Shown here one piece after another: positions 18,172 to 26,164 of a DNA stretch of 64,000 nt. Positions within the stretch are counted from its first letter, which is position 1; every line of letters begins with the position of its first letter. The notes below the pieces were generated by a model that worked only from the letters and a program-made list of their open reading frames with translations, was not told the origin of the DNA and searched no databases. The DNA comes from Butyricimonas faecihominis (GTDB taxonomy: Bacteria > Bacteroidota > Bacteroidia > Bacteroidales > Marinifilaceae): positions 2,919,880-2,983,879 of the forward strand of contig NZ_AP028155.1 in NCBI RefSeq assembly GCF_033096445.1. The letters are read 5' to 3'. A program made the translations under genes and the position numbers.

Positions 18172-18203
18172 ATTGTCTAATTAAAAATTACGACCTATTT
18201 TCG
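18172..18203 (+). promoter_or_regulatory. Probable promoter of the btuFCD transcript
   Basis: ATTG at 18172-18175 and TATTTTCG at 18196-18203 with 20 bp between are each one base from the TTTG / TAnnTTTG consensus. The same TATTTTCG variant precedes riboswitch 2. Confidence 0.45.
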
Positions 18204-18235
18204 CACCGTCATAGTTTCATACACCACTTCGTGTT

Positions 18236-18388
18236 GTATTGAATGAAAAAGGGAATCCGGTGCAAATCCGGGACAATACCCGTTGCTGTATTTCCCCCTT
18301 TTAAAGGAAAAGTTTATCGTACGTTTGCCACTGGTTAGAATGCTGGGAAGGCACGATAAAAGGGATAAGTCAGAAGACCTGCTATGAT
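18236..18388 (+). promoter_or_regulatory. Cobalamin riboswitch 4 (btuF leader)
   Basis: GGGAATCCGGTGCAAATCCG, ACCCGTTGCTGTA, GCCACTGG, GGGAAGGCA and AAGTCAGAAGACCTGC appear in the aptamer order. About 130 nt remain to the btuF start, including an AGATTTGCATCT-type inverted repeat that could be part of the expression platform. Confidence 0.9.
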
Positions 18389-18521
18389 GAGGGACAGATT
18401 TGCATCTGCGGGATTCAGATGGTAGTCAGGTTGGATGGCAAGGTCATTCTGTTTTGATTTACCGTTTCAGGTTTTTCCCGCTCGCGTAAATATATCTCTC
18501 GAAGCATAAAAGCTATTATAT

Positions 18522-19652
18522 ATGAAACGAGTACTATTTTTATTCACGTCAATCGTTCTGCTGATGCTATCCGGTTGTCAGACGAAAACAAAGTCCACGA
18601 CCGCCTTCACGAAGGAAGTTTACTCACCGGAATACGCCGCGGGCTTCGACATCATGGGAGCTGATAACACGGAAAGCACGATTATTCGCGTGCGTAATCC
18701 TTGGCAGGGAGCGGAAGGCATTGAAATGTCCTACTTCGTGGCCCGGAACGGAGAGCAGGCACCGAAAGATTTTGACGGGGTGATTATTCCTGCGGGAGCC
18801 AAACGAATTGTGTGCATGTCATCCACTTATATCGCCATGCTGGATGCCATTAACCAAGTAGATCGAGTAGTCGGAGTTTCCGGGATGAATTATGTTTCCA
18901 ACCCGTATGTCCTTGCCCACAAAGAAACCATAAAAGACATGGGGGCAGAAGTAAATTACGAACTTCTTGTCGGGTTGGCCCCGGATCTCGTGTTACTTTA
19001 CGGCATCGGGGACGCGCAATCAACCGTGACGGACAAATTAAAAGAATTGAATGTTCCTTATATGTACGTGGGGGAATACTTGGAAGAATCTCCGCTGGGC
19101 AAGGCTGAATGGTTGGTTGCCATTTCCGAATTGACGGATAGCCGGGAAACAGGTACAAAAGTATTTAAAGAAATACCCGAACGTTATAACAACATGAAAC
19201 AGTTAACGGCAAACGTGGAAAAACGTCCTACCGTCATGCTGAACACGCCGTGGAATGACAGTTGGGCCATGCCTTCCGTGAAAAGCTACGTGGCACAATT
19301 AATCACGGACGCGGGAGGGGATTATATTTACAAGAAAAACACCTCTAACGGGGCCGAACCCATCGGACTGGAAACAGCCTACGGGTTGATTCGCGAGGCT
19401 GACGTGTGGTTGAATGTAGGCATGGCAACAACTCTCGACGAGTTAAAGATCATGAACCCGAAATTCAAGGACGCGAAAGCCATCCAAGAAAACAAGATCT
19501 ATAATAATAACTTGCGCTTAACGCCCGAAGGGGGAAATGATTACTGGGAATCGGCTGTTGTACGCCCGGACATCGTACTCCGGGACCTGATCAAAATCCT
19601 GCACCCGGAACTGGTGACGGAGGATTTGTATTATTACAGGCACTTGGAATAG
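18522..19652 (+). CDS. btuF: BtuF-like cobalamin ABC transporter substrate-binding lipoprotein
   Basis: 376 residues, lipobox LMLSGC then QTKTKS; there is no acidic run after the cysteine, which fits a periplasm-facing lipoprotein rather than a surface one. Two Rossmann-like lobes of the BtuF/FepB class are visible (KRIVCMSSTYIAMLDAINQV, DRVVGVSG, then LVGLAPDLVLLYG; second lobe MLNTPWNDSWAMPSVKSYVA, ADVWLNVGMATTLDELK). It would deliver periplasmic corrinoid to BtuCD. It is the first gene after riboswitch 4. btuC, normally adjacent, lies 1.5 kb downstream because of an IS110 insertion. Confidence 0.88.
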   Translation: MKRVLFLFTSIVLLMLSGCQTKTKSTTAFTKEVYSPEYAAGFDIMGADNTESTIIRVRNPWQGAEGIEMSYFVARNGEQAPKDFDGVIIPAGAKRIVCMSSTYIAMLDAINQVDRVVGVSGMNYVSNPYVLAHKETIKDMGAEVNYELLVGLAPDLVLLYGIGDAQSTVTDKLKELNVPYMYVGEYLEESPLGKAEWLVAISELTDSRETGTKVFKEIPERYNNMKQLTANVEKRPTVMLNTPWNDSWAMPSVKSYVAQLITDAGGDYIYKKNTSNGAEPIGLETAYGLIREADVWLNVGMATTLDELKIMNPKFKDAKAIQENKIYNNNLRLTPEGGNDYWESAVVRPDIVLRDLIKILHPELVTEDLYYYRHLE

Positions 19653-19692
19653 TTTAGAGTTTAAAATTTAGAGTTTAGAATGAAAAAAGCAT

Positions 19693-19783
19693 CTACCCCC
19701 ACCGGCTCCCCCTTACACAGGGGAAGAGACGAACGCGAGAAGGCGCTACGATATTACAATGTAGCGTATCCTCCCCCTGTGTA
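19693..19783. repeat. Left part of a ~112-bp palindromic intergenic element split by the IS110 element
   Basis: CTACCCCCACCGGCTCCCCC, then TTACACAGGGG, pair with TCCCCCTGTGTA (19772-19783) plus the right half AGGGGGAGTTAGAGGGGGTA (starting 21073) beyond the IS. An inner CGCTAC/GTAGCG hairpin (19744-19766) lies in the centre. Such GC-rich palindromes recur between genes in Bacteroidota. Joining 19783 to 21073 restores the second arm. Confidence 0.6.
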
Positions 19784-21072
19784 CCTTAGATTTGTACACG
19801 AAATAAATAGACGAACACTTGGCTAACAATAATAATAAATGCTTAAACTTGGAGGATAAACCAAAGTATTGAAAGAAAGGCGGGAATGGAGTGAACCAAC
19901 CCCTGTGGTGAGCTTTCATGCTCGTCCCCTTATTTGGACTCCTTTCCCTTTCTTGAACCCAGGCCCGTATAAGAAATTAACTTGAATTGTTAAGGTACTT
20001 GGGACAGGTTCAAAATCCTTTCTCTCTAGACTTGTTAAACACAAAAGTATGGAAAATAATTGTTTTATAGGCATCGACGTGAGTAAAAATAAACTTGACA
20101 TTTGCGTTCTTCAAGGTAAAGAAGTTTTGCAAGAGGACGTTATAGATAATAACCCGTCCGCGATCCACCGTTTCCTTGTCGACATGGCGGAAAAGCGGGG
20201 CTTGGATCTTTGCAGTTGCCTTGTTTGTGCCGAGCACACGGGAAATTACACTTACCCCTTGACGTTGGCTTGCCGGGATCTAGGTTGTCGTTTGTGGCTG
20301 GAAAATCCCGCCCAGTTGAAGTACTCGTCGGGAGTTCATCGTGGCAAGAACGACCGTGTAGACGCCCGGCGGATAGCGTTGTACGCTTCTCGATTCAATG
20401 ACAAGGCCATGTTGTATCACGAGCTTACCCCGGAACTGGAACGGGTCAAGCAACTGAGACAGGAACGCTCTCTTTACCGTTCGGACTTGAGCAAGTACAA
20501 GGGGCAACTTTCGGACCAGAAAAATTTCATGGAGAGTACCGTTTACAAGGCGAAGGCAAACCGGTTGAAACACGTGATCAAGGAACTAGAGAAGATGATC
20601 GATGTCGTGGAGCGAGAAATAACGGGAATCATCGATTCTTGTGATGTTTTAAAACGTCAAATGAAAATAATAACCTCGGTGGAGGGCATTGGAAGGGAAA
20701 CCGCCTTGTGTTTTATCGTCGAGACCGCGGCGTTCACAAGGTTCACCGACTCGAGAAAGTTTGCCTGTCACGCGGGAATCGCCCCTTTCCAGTACACCTC
20801 CGGCAGTAGCGTGCGCTCCCGTAACAGGGTCTCGCGCAGGGCAAACAAGCAGGTAAAAACGTTACTACACATGGCTGCCTTGTCTATAACAAGGAAAAAG
20901 AAGAGTGAATTGAAAGTGTATTACAAGAGAAAGGTGGAAGAAGGCAAAAACAAGATGACCGTCATCAATGCCATCAGGGCCAAGCTGGTCGCTCGTGTTT
21001 TTGCCGTCATTAGAAAAAATGATATTTATTCCATAAATTTTACTTGATTTACTTGTTTAAACCATAAGAATA
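19784..21072 (+). mobile_element. IS110-family insertion sequence
   Basis: A ~1,289-bp element deduced from the interrupted palindrome: TA at 19782-19783 and TA at 21071-21072 would be the shared 2-bp core. It holds one transposase gene and a 265-nt non-coding left end, the position of the bridge RNA in IS110-group elements. No terminal inverted repeats are expected or seen. The GC-rich flanks on both sides belong to the target, not the IS. Confidence 0.75.
20049..21047 (+). CDS. IS110-family transposase (DEDD recombinase)
   Basis: 332 residues with the two domains of the family. The N-terminal RuvC-like DEDD domain shows FIGIDVSKNKLDICV (first D), CAEHTGNYTYPL (E) and GKNDRVDARRIALYA (DD pair). 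A central coiled region (about 130-200) is followed by the C-terminal Tnp_2 domain (ITSVEGIGRETALCFIVETA, FACHAGIAPFQYTSGSSVRS) with the serine region and a basic tail. Length is usual for the family and the frame is intact, so the element may be active. Confidence 0.93.
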   Translation: MENNCFIGIDVSKNKLDICVLQGKEVLQEDVIDNNPSAIHRFLVDMAEKRGLDLCSCLVCAEHTGNYTYPLTLACRDLGCRLWLENPAQLKYSSGVHRGKNDRVDARRIALYASRFNDKAMLYHELTPELERVKQLRQERSLYRSDLSKYKGQLSDQKNFMESTVYKAKANRLKHVIKELEKMIDVVEREITGIIDSCDVLKRQMKIITSVEGIGRETALCFIVETAAFTRFTDSRKFACHAGIAPFQYTSGSSVRSRNRVSRRANKQVKTLLHMAALSITRKKKSELKVYYKRKVEEGKNKMTVINAIRAKLVARVFAVIRKNDIYSINFT

Positions 21073-21174
21073 AGGGGGAGTTAGAGGGGGTAGTTAAAGC
21101 GTCCCCCCGTGCGGCTGGAATCTAAAATCATAAATCAAGAAATTAATAACGGTGATGTCATTTTCAATTTTATC

Positions 21175-22176
21175 GTGAAACGCAATTCGATCATATTCCT
21201 TTTCCTGAGCCTGCTGGTTTTCGTGCTGTTCGCGCTCGACTTGGTGTCGGGAGATTCGGCACTTTCCGTCGGGCAGGTTTGGAACGTGTTCACGGGTAAC
21301 GAGACGGATATGACAACCCGGAATATCGTGCTGTCGATTCGCTTGGTAAGGGTGATCGTGGCCGTTCTGATCGGTGTGGCACTTTCGATAAGCGGCTTGC
21401 AGATGCAGACCGTTTTCCGGAACCCGCTGGCAGACCCCTACCTGCTGGGAGTAAGCTCCGGTTCGGGACTAGGCGTTGCTTTCTTTATCCTAGGGGCTCC
21501 TTTGCTGGGACTGGCACATTCCGGGTTCTGGCAGTCGGTAGGTATTGTCGGAGCCGGATGGGGCGGGGCCGTCATGGTCCTGTTACTGATTGCCATCATC
21601 AGTCGTTACGTGAAAAATATCCTTGGGGTGTTGATCATGGGAGTGATGATCGGTTACATCGCGGGAGCTATCATACAGATTTTACAGTACTTGAGTTCTG
21701 CCGAGCAATTGAAAATGTTTTTCCTGTGGTCGATGGGCTCCTTGGGACACGTCACGACCACGAAACTGTTTATCATGATTCCCGTGATTTGCGTGGGCGT
21801 CATTCTCTCGATTTATTGTATCAAGGCATTGAATCTTCTTTTACTCGGGGAGAGCTATGCCCAGACGATGGGACTGAATATACGGCGTGCCAGAACGCTT
21901 ATTTTCGTGTCGACAACGTTGTTGACCGGAACCGTGACGGCATTCTGCGGCCCGGTGGGCTTTCTCGGACTTGCCGTGCCTCACGTGGCCCGTATGTTGT
22001 TTAACGACGCGGATCACCGGACACTTTTGCCGGGAAGCATATTACTAGGAGTCGTGGCCATGTTGATATGTGATATTATTGCTAAAACACTCGTGCTACC
22101 CGTGAATTGTATTACCGCCCTGCTGGGAATTCCGGTAATTATTTGGGTGGTATATAAAAATCTTCGACCGGCATGA
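21175..22176 (+). CDS. btuC: BtuC-like cobalamin ABC transporter permease (FecCD family)
   Basis: About 333 residues with ten hydrophobic segments. FecCD/BtuC hallmarks: SIRLVRVIVAVLIGVALSIS, GLQMQTVFRNPLADPYLLGV, SSGSGLG, and FCGPVGFLGLAVPHVARMLF, the segment that contacts the ATPase. The frame is open from a GTG at 21109, but that codon lies just past the palindromic repeat; the GTG at 21175 (KRNSIIFLFLSLLVF) gives a normal N-terminus. Start is therefore uncertain. Its coding end overlaps btuD by 4 nt. Co-transcription from riboswitch 4 now depends on read-through across the IS. Confidence 0.88.
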   Translation: MKRNSIIFLFLSLLVFVLFALDLVSGDSALSVGQVWNVFTGNETDMTTRNIVLSIRLVRVIVAVLIGVALSISGLQMQTVFRNPLADPYLLGVSSGSGLGVAFFILGAPLLGLAHSGFWQSVGIVGAGWGGAVMVLLLIAIISRYVKNILGVLIMGVMIGYIAGAIIQILQYLSSAEQLKMFFLWSMGSLGHVTTTKLFIMIPVICVGVILSIYCIKALNLLLLGESYAQTMGLNIRRARTLIFVSTTLLTGTVTAFCGPVGFLGLAVPHVARMLFNDADHRTLLPGSILLGVVAMLICDIIAKTLVLPVNCITALLGIPVIIWVVYKNLRPA

Positions 22177-22928
22177 TACAACTGGAATCTTTAACACTGG
22201 GATACGGGCAACAAATCCTGCTGGACCGGGTGTCGGCCAGCTTGGACGGGGGCGGGCTGATCGCCTTGCTGGGACGTAACGGCAGCGGGAAAAGTACCTT
22301 GCTGCGGGCCACGGCGGGGTTAGGGAAAATCAAGTCCGGGCGAATATTGCTGGCCGGGAAAGACCTTGCCGGGTTGCGACCGGAGGAACTGGCTCGCACC
22401 GTCAGTTTCGTGACTACTGAAAAGGTTCGGATTCCTAACTTGAAATGCCGGGATGTAGTCGCCCTCGGGCGGGCCCCCTACACGAACTGGGTAGGAAGAC
22501 TGCAACCACGAGACCGGGAAATCGTTGATAAATCCCTCGCATTACTCGATATGTCCACCTATGCCGAACGAACAATGGACCAGATGTCGGACGGGGAATG
22601 CCAGCGAATCATGATCGCCCGGGCCCTCGCACAAGACACTCCTATCATCTTGCTTGATGAACCCACCTCTTTTCTGGACCTGCCAAACCGTTACGAGCTG
22701 GGAGTGCTATTGCAAAGACTGGCTCACGAACAAAACAAATGTATCCTTTTTTCAACCCACGAACTGGATATTGCTCTCACGCTCTGTGATTCCATCGCCC
22801 TGGTCGATCGTCCGCATTTGCATTACCTACCCACGCGACAGATGATTAACAGCGGTCATATCGAACGCCTGTTCCGTAACGAGACCATCACGTTCGACCC
22901 GAAAGAATTGCGTATACGTGTCCGGTGA
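22173..22928 (+). CDS. btuD: BtuD-like cobalamin ABC transporter ATPase
   Basis: 251 residues. Walker A GRNGSGKST (about 34-42), Q-loop region VSFVTTEKVRIPNLKCRDVV, signature MSDGECQRIMIARALA (a D in place of the usual second G/S of LSGGQ), Walker B IILLDEPTSFLDLP and H-loop STHELD. It energises import through BtuC. The ATG overlaps the btuC stop (ATGA), indicating translational coupling. It ends the B12 supercluster. Confidence 0.92.
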   Translation: MIQLESLTLGYGQQILLDRVSASLDGGGLIALLGRNGSGKSTLLRATAGLGKIKSGRILLAGKDLAGLRPEELARTVSFVTTEKVRIPNLKCRDVVALGRAPYTNWVGRLQPRDREIVDKSLALLDMSTYAERTMDQMSDGECQRIMIARALAQDTPIILLDEPTSFLDLPNRYELGVLLQRLAHEQNKCILFSTHELDIALTLCDSIALVDRPHLHYLPTRQMINSGHIERLFRNETITFDPKELRIRVR

Positions 22929-22989
22929 AAGGCTGTTTAAGACTGGCATTAAACTTGTCGCTCATTTTCGATAATCATATAAAATTGAG

Positions 22990-22997
22990 TATCTTTG
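22990..22997 (+). promoter_or_regulatory. Promoter -7 box of the ATPase pseudogene
   Basis: TATCTTTG with TTCG 19 bp upstream (22967-22970) is close to the Bacteroidota consensus, 28 nt before the ATG at 23026. The promoter seems intact although the gene is not. Confidence 0.5.
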
Positions 22998-23025
22998 TTC
23001 TATTATTATCCATAAACGAACGCGC

Positions 23026-23340
23026 ATGAGTGAGAAAATTTATCCCATAGGTATCCAGAATTTCGAGAAAATCCGAAAAGAAGGTTATTTCTATATTGAC
23101 AAGACCGCCTTGATTTACCGACTGGTAAAAACAGGTAGTTATTACTTTCTCAGTCGCCCGCATCGTTTTGGCAAAAGCCTATTGATCTCCACGCTCGATG
23201 CCTATTTCTGGGGAGAAAAAGAAATCCATGACAAGCATTACGCTCAACCATTCCAATCAGACAAGCGCAAGATATTTAAAATCGGTGTAAATTTCAGTTC
23301 GAAAACAAGGAATATCGAGAAATGGATCGTGGAGTCATAA
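23026..23340 (+). pseudogene. AAA-ATPase/PD-(D/E)XK nuclease-type protein, internal deletion
   Basis: The N-terminus is typical of the large (about 500-residue) Bacteroidota AAA-ATPase-like/DUF1703 family: IYPIGIQNFEKIRKEGYFYI, then DKTALIYRLVKTGSYYFLSR and a P-loop-like RPHRFGKSLLIS. At about residue 66-75 it jumps to what looks like the extreme C-terminus of the same family (RKIFKIGVNFSSKTRNIEKW). The result is a 104-residue frame lacking the Walker B, sensor and nuclease regions. The deletion is in frame, so a short product may still be made. A short functional protein is less likely. Confidence 0.7.
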
Positions 23341-23355
23341 CGCTCGGATTCATCC

Positions 23356-23406
23356 AGCCAAGAGACAATCCGAAAATAGATTTATTCCACAAATTGTCTC
23401 TTGGCT
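23356..23406. repeat. Perfect 14-bp inverted repeat between convergent genes
   Basis: AGCCAAGAGACAAT (23356-23369) and ATTGTCTCTTGGCT (23393-23406) with a 23-nt loop. It lies between the pseudogene and the end of the K+ uptake gene on the other strand. There is no T-run on either side, so terminator function is possible but not shown. Confidence 0.5.
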
Positions 23407-23420
23407 ATGACTCGCTTGAA

Positions 23421-24089
23421 TCAAGCAATCTGGATTCCAAGTTTCCGGAAGTTCTTCGGATGACCGAAAAGTACAAACACATCCTTTTCAACAAAAACGG
23501 TATCATCGGACGGGTTATTCATTACCAATGATTTATCGACTTTAGCATCATAGCGTTTTAAGGCTATCAATTTTAACCCAAATTCTTCTTCGAATTTCGC
23601 ATCACCTAATTTTCGCCCGATAAAACGAGGTGGAATCTCCCACTCGATAATCAAATGATCGTCATCAACAACATAGGAATCTATAGTTGTCCCCAACTCC
23701 ACTTTTGTCGCGAAGAAATCGGCATACTCCCATTCCGGATTGATGGTCTCCGTGATTCCCATAGACTTCAGAATCACCTTATGCACCGGCGAAATGGCCC
23801 GTGCCACGATACGTTTCACGCCAAATTGTTTCAATAGCGCAATCACGAACAGGGAGGTCCCAAAATCTTTCCCGAACACCACAAACACCACATCCACTTC
23901 TGTCAAAGGTAGCGTTTGTAATGCTTGTTCATTTTTCACATCCAATGCCACGGTATTCGTGATGGAATCCTTGTACAAATTAATCTTACTGATGTCAGAA
24001 TCCACTCCCAACACCTCGTTTCCCCGTTTGGTCAGACGTTGCGATAGTGCAAGTCCAAAATTACCTAATCCAAATACGATACACTTCAT
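23421..24089 (-). CDS. Potassium uptake regulatory subunit (KtrA/TrkA, RCK domain)
   Basis: 222 residues. The Rossmann RCK_N domain begins at the start (MKCIVFGLGNFGLALSQRLT, with GxGxxG-type GLGNFG and the acidic VLGVDSD at strand 2) and the RCK_C (TrkA_C) domain covers about 140-222 (IPPRFIGRKLGDAKFEEEFG, VFVLFGHPKNFRKLG). It gates the channel encoded next to it in response to nucleotide binding. The frame is open 19 codons further up, but those translate an AT-rich intergenic repeat, so the ATG at 24089 is chosen. It lies 68 nt downstream of the channel gene. Confidence 0.9.
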   Translation of the reverse strand: MKCIVFGLGNFGLALSQRLTKRGNEVLGVDSDISKINLYKDSITNTVALDVKNEQALQTLPLTEVDVVFVVFGKDFGTSLFVIALLKQFGVKRIVARAISPVHKVILKSMGITETINPEWEYADFFATKVELGTTIDSYVVDDDHLIIEWEIPPRFIGRKLGDAKFEEEFGLKLIALKRYDAKVDKSLVMNNPSDDTVFVEKDVFVLFGHPKNFRKLGIQIA

Positions 24090-24092
24090 AAT

Positions 24093-24124
24093 AATTGAAA
24101 ATTGAGAATTGAAAATTGAAAATG
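24093..24124 (-). repeat. Dispersed TTTTCAATTCTCAATT-type spacer repeat
   Basis: Read on the - strand this is an A/T-rich TTTTCAATT/CTCAATT repeat ending just before the ATG of the RCK gene. A 23-nt stretch (24093-24115) recurs exactly, as the reverse complement on the + strand, at 29887-29909, just before the DUF4435 gene. Confidence 0.5.
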
Positions 24125-24157
24125 TGAGACGGAGCTTGGTTTTCAACTTTCAATTGA

Positions 24158-25972
24158 TTAAACGATTACGGTTTCATCGGGATACGTGTAAAGTTTCACT
24201 TCCTGATGGCGGATGAAACAAGCCAAAAGGGTGATTAAGCCTACACGCCCGACAAACATGGTGAGGGCAATGGTCATTTTACTTGCCACACATAAATGGG
24301 GCGTCAAATTCAAAGTCAGCCCCACCGTCCCCAAGGCAGAAACGACCTCGAAAACAGCTTGAGTCAGCGTTGCCTTCGGTTCCAGAATCACGATGACAAA
24401 AACAGCCAGAATGATCCACAGAATAGATAGCATGATGATTGAATGCGCCCGGTTCACGTTCTCCCGAGTCAATTGACGATGCGCGATAACAACCCGATCG
24501 TTCCCCGCGAGATTCGCCCATATATTTTTTAAAGCAATCACGAAGGTTGTCACCTTGATACCGCCCCCCGTGGACATCGGAGCCGCACCGATCCACATCA
24601 AGACAATCGTGAGGAAGATTGTCGGAACGTGTAACATGGACATATCCACGTTGTTAAAACCTGCCGTACGAGGGGTGACGGCCCCCATAAACGAAGTGGC
24701 AAATTTTCCCGTGAATGACATTCCGTCCAACACGTTATGATTTTCAAATATCCAGAACAAGGCTGTCCCCACGACAAGCAGGATTAAAGTGGTCGGTAAC
24801 ACGATTCGCGTTGTCGTACTCACGATGCGAGGTTCGTGGACCACCTTGTAATTCATACCCAACAGACATTTGATCTTATTCCGAATACCATAATGCAGGA
24901 GTCGCCCGTAATTGAACAAGATCGGGAATCCGATACCACCAAATATAATCAAAAAAGCCAAAATGACTTGCAAACCATACAAATGCCTGATCAAAGGATC
25001 ATAGAGATTGCCCGGCAACGTGGAGAACCCGGCATTACAGAAAGCCGAAACACCATGAAACAAGGCGAAAAAGAGTTTATTGTCAATTTCCGCTACATCC
25101 TGCACTTGCATGTAGACAAGGTAAACACCAATTCCCTCGATGATAAACGTGGTCAGAATGATATACACGACCGTCCGAAAAATATCGCTCAAAGATGCCT
25201 CGTTCAATAGGTTTTTCATCATGAACTGATCGTGAAAGGAGGTGCCACTCAAGAATGACATGGCAAAAAAACTGGTAAAGGTCATCACCCCAATTCCCCC
25301 AACTTGAATCAGCATGAGCAGCACGACCTGCCCGGTCAACGTAAAAGTGGCACCGGTATCAACGACAGTCAACCCGGTCACACACACGGCACTCGTCGAG
25401 GTAAACAAGGCATCCATGAAACTGATCCCCTCGTACGTGGCATTAGGTAATCTTAACAAAACAGCCCCCAAAAGGATGATAAATAAAAAACTCGCGGCAA
25501 AAAGAACTTCCGCCTTTACCCGACTTCGCAAGACAACAAATATCTGTTTCGAGAGTTGTATGATACTCAATAGTAATACCACAGCATACGTCAATATTCG
25601 CTCGACCTTGAAAAGGAAGGGGTTAGTCTCCTCGAAATCCGGTCGGTCGAAGTGTTTGGAGAACAAGGTCAAGGCAAACAGGAAAAGTAACACTAACACT
25701 TCTATCCAAAATCCTTTTTCCGCCCGTAGCAGCCTGAAATTAAACAAGAACCGCAACAAGCCAAGCACTACGAAAAGACGAATTATCGCTCGATAGGTGT
25801 AGTATATCTCATGAGAATAATCAGCCGGCATATCAAAGCCGAAACGATAAATGACTAAAATAATTGCGAGAAAAGAGGCTAGAAATAATAACACATTACT
25901 TACCAGTTCAACAATCTGTTTTACAGACTTATAAATCTTTCTCGCCCGATAGCGGAATTCCACTGAAAACAT
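24158..25972 (-). CDS. TrkH/KtrB-family potassium uptake channel
   Basis: 604 residues, membrane protein. After an N-terminal extension with about four hydrophobic segments (residues 1-150) comes the four-repeat TrkH core. The selectivity-filter segments are visible: SAVCVTGLTV (~195), SAFCNAGFS (~309), TPRTAGFN (433-440) and SALGTVGLTL (~546). WIGAAPMSTGGGIKVTTF is the conserved loop before the last repeat. It pairs with the RCK subunit 68 nt downstream. Ktr/Trk systems import K+ driven by Na+ or H+ gradients. The longer N-terminus is common in Bacteroidota members. Confidence 0.93.
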   Translation of the reverse strand: MFSVEFRYRARKIYKSVKQIVELVSNVLLFLASFLAIILVIYRFGFDMPADYSHEIYYTYRAIIRLFVVLGLLRFLFNFRLLRAEKGFWIEVLVLLFLFALTLFSKHFDRPDFEETNPFLFKVERILTYAVVLLLSIIQLSKQIFVVLRSRVKAEVLFAASFLFIILLGAVLLRLPNATYEGISFMDALFTSTSAVCVTGLTVVDTGATFTLTGQVVLLMLIQVGGIGVMTFTSFFAMSFLSGTSFHDQFMMKNLLNEASLSDIFRTVVYIILTTFIIEGIGVYLVYMQVQDVAEIDNKLFFALFHGVSAFCNAGFSTLPGNLYDPLIRHLYGLQVILAFLIIFGGIGFPILFNYGRLLHYGIRNKIKCLLGMNYKVVHEPRIVSTTTRIVLPTTLILLVVGTALFWIFENHNVLDGMSFTGKFATSFMGAVTPRTAGFNNVDMSMLHVPTIFLTIVLMWIGAAPMSTGGGIKVTTFVIALKNIWANLAGNDRVVIAHRQLTRENVNRAHSIIMLSILWIILAVFVIVILEPKATLTQAVFEVVSALGTVGLTLNLTPHLCVASKMTIALTMFVGRVGLITLLACFIRHQEVKLYTYPDETVIV

Positions 25973-26164
25973 AACACCAACTTTTTTTAATAAATAACGT
26001 TAAGCAGTTACCGCAAGTTACATAAATCACCGATAATTCTTCACTTTCCGATAACACCGGGAAATGTCTCCAAGTTTACTCATTATTTTTCAGTTTTCCG
26101 CTAGACTTTTCTATTTTTGATTTTCACGAAAAGGTAAAACACAAGAGGGGATAACCCAATATAG

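Noticed and set aside
20049-21047. Cargo or defence gene associated with the IS
   Set aside because: The only frame of the element is the IS110 transposase itself.
21109-21174. GTG start at 21109 for btuC
   Set aside because: It lies just after the GC-rich palindrome and adds 22 residues not typical of FecCD permeases, including a translated spacer repeat.
23322-23531. 69-codon frame after the ATPase pseudogene
   Set aside because: Half is antisense to the RCK gene and the rest is the inverted repeat; it does not continue the ATPase family sequence.
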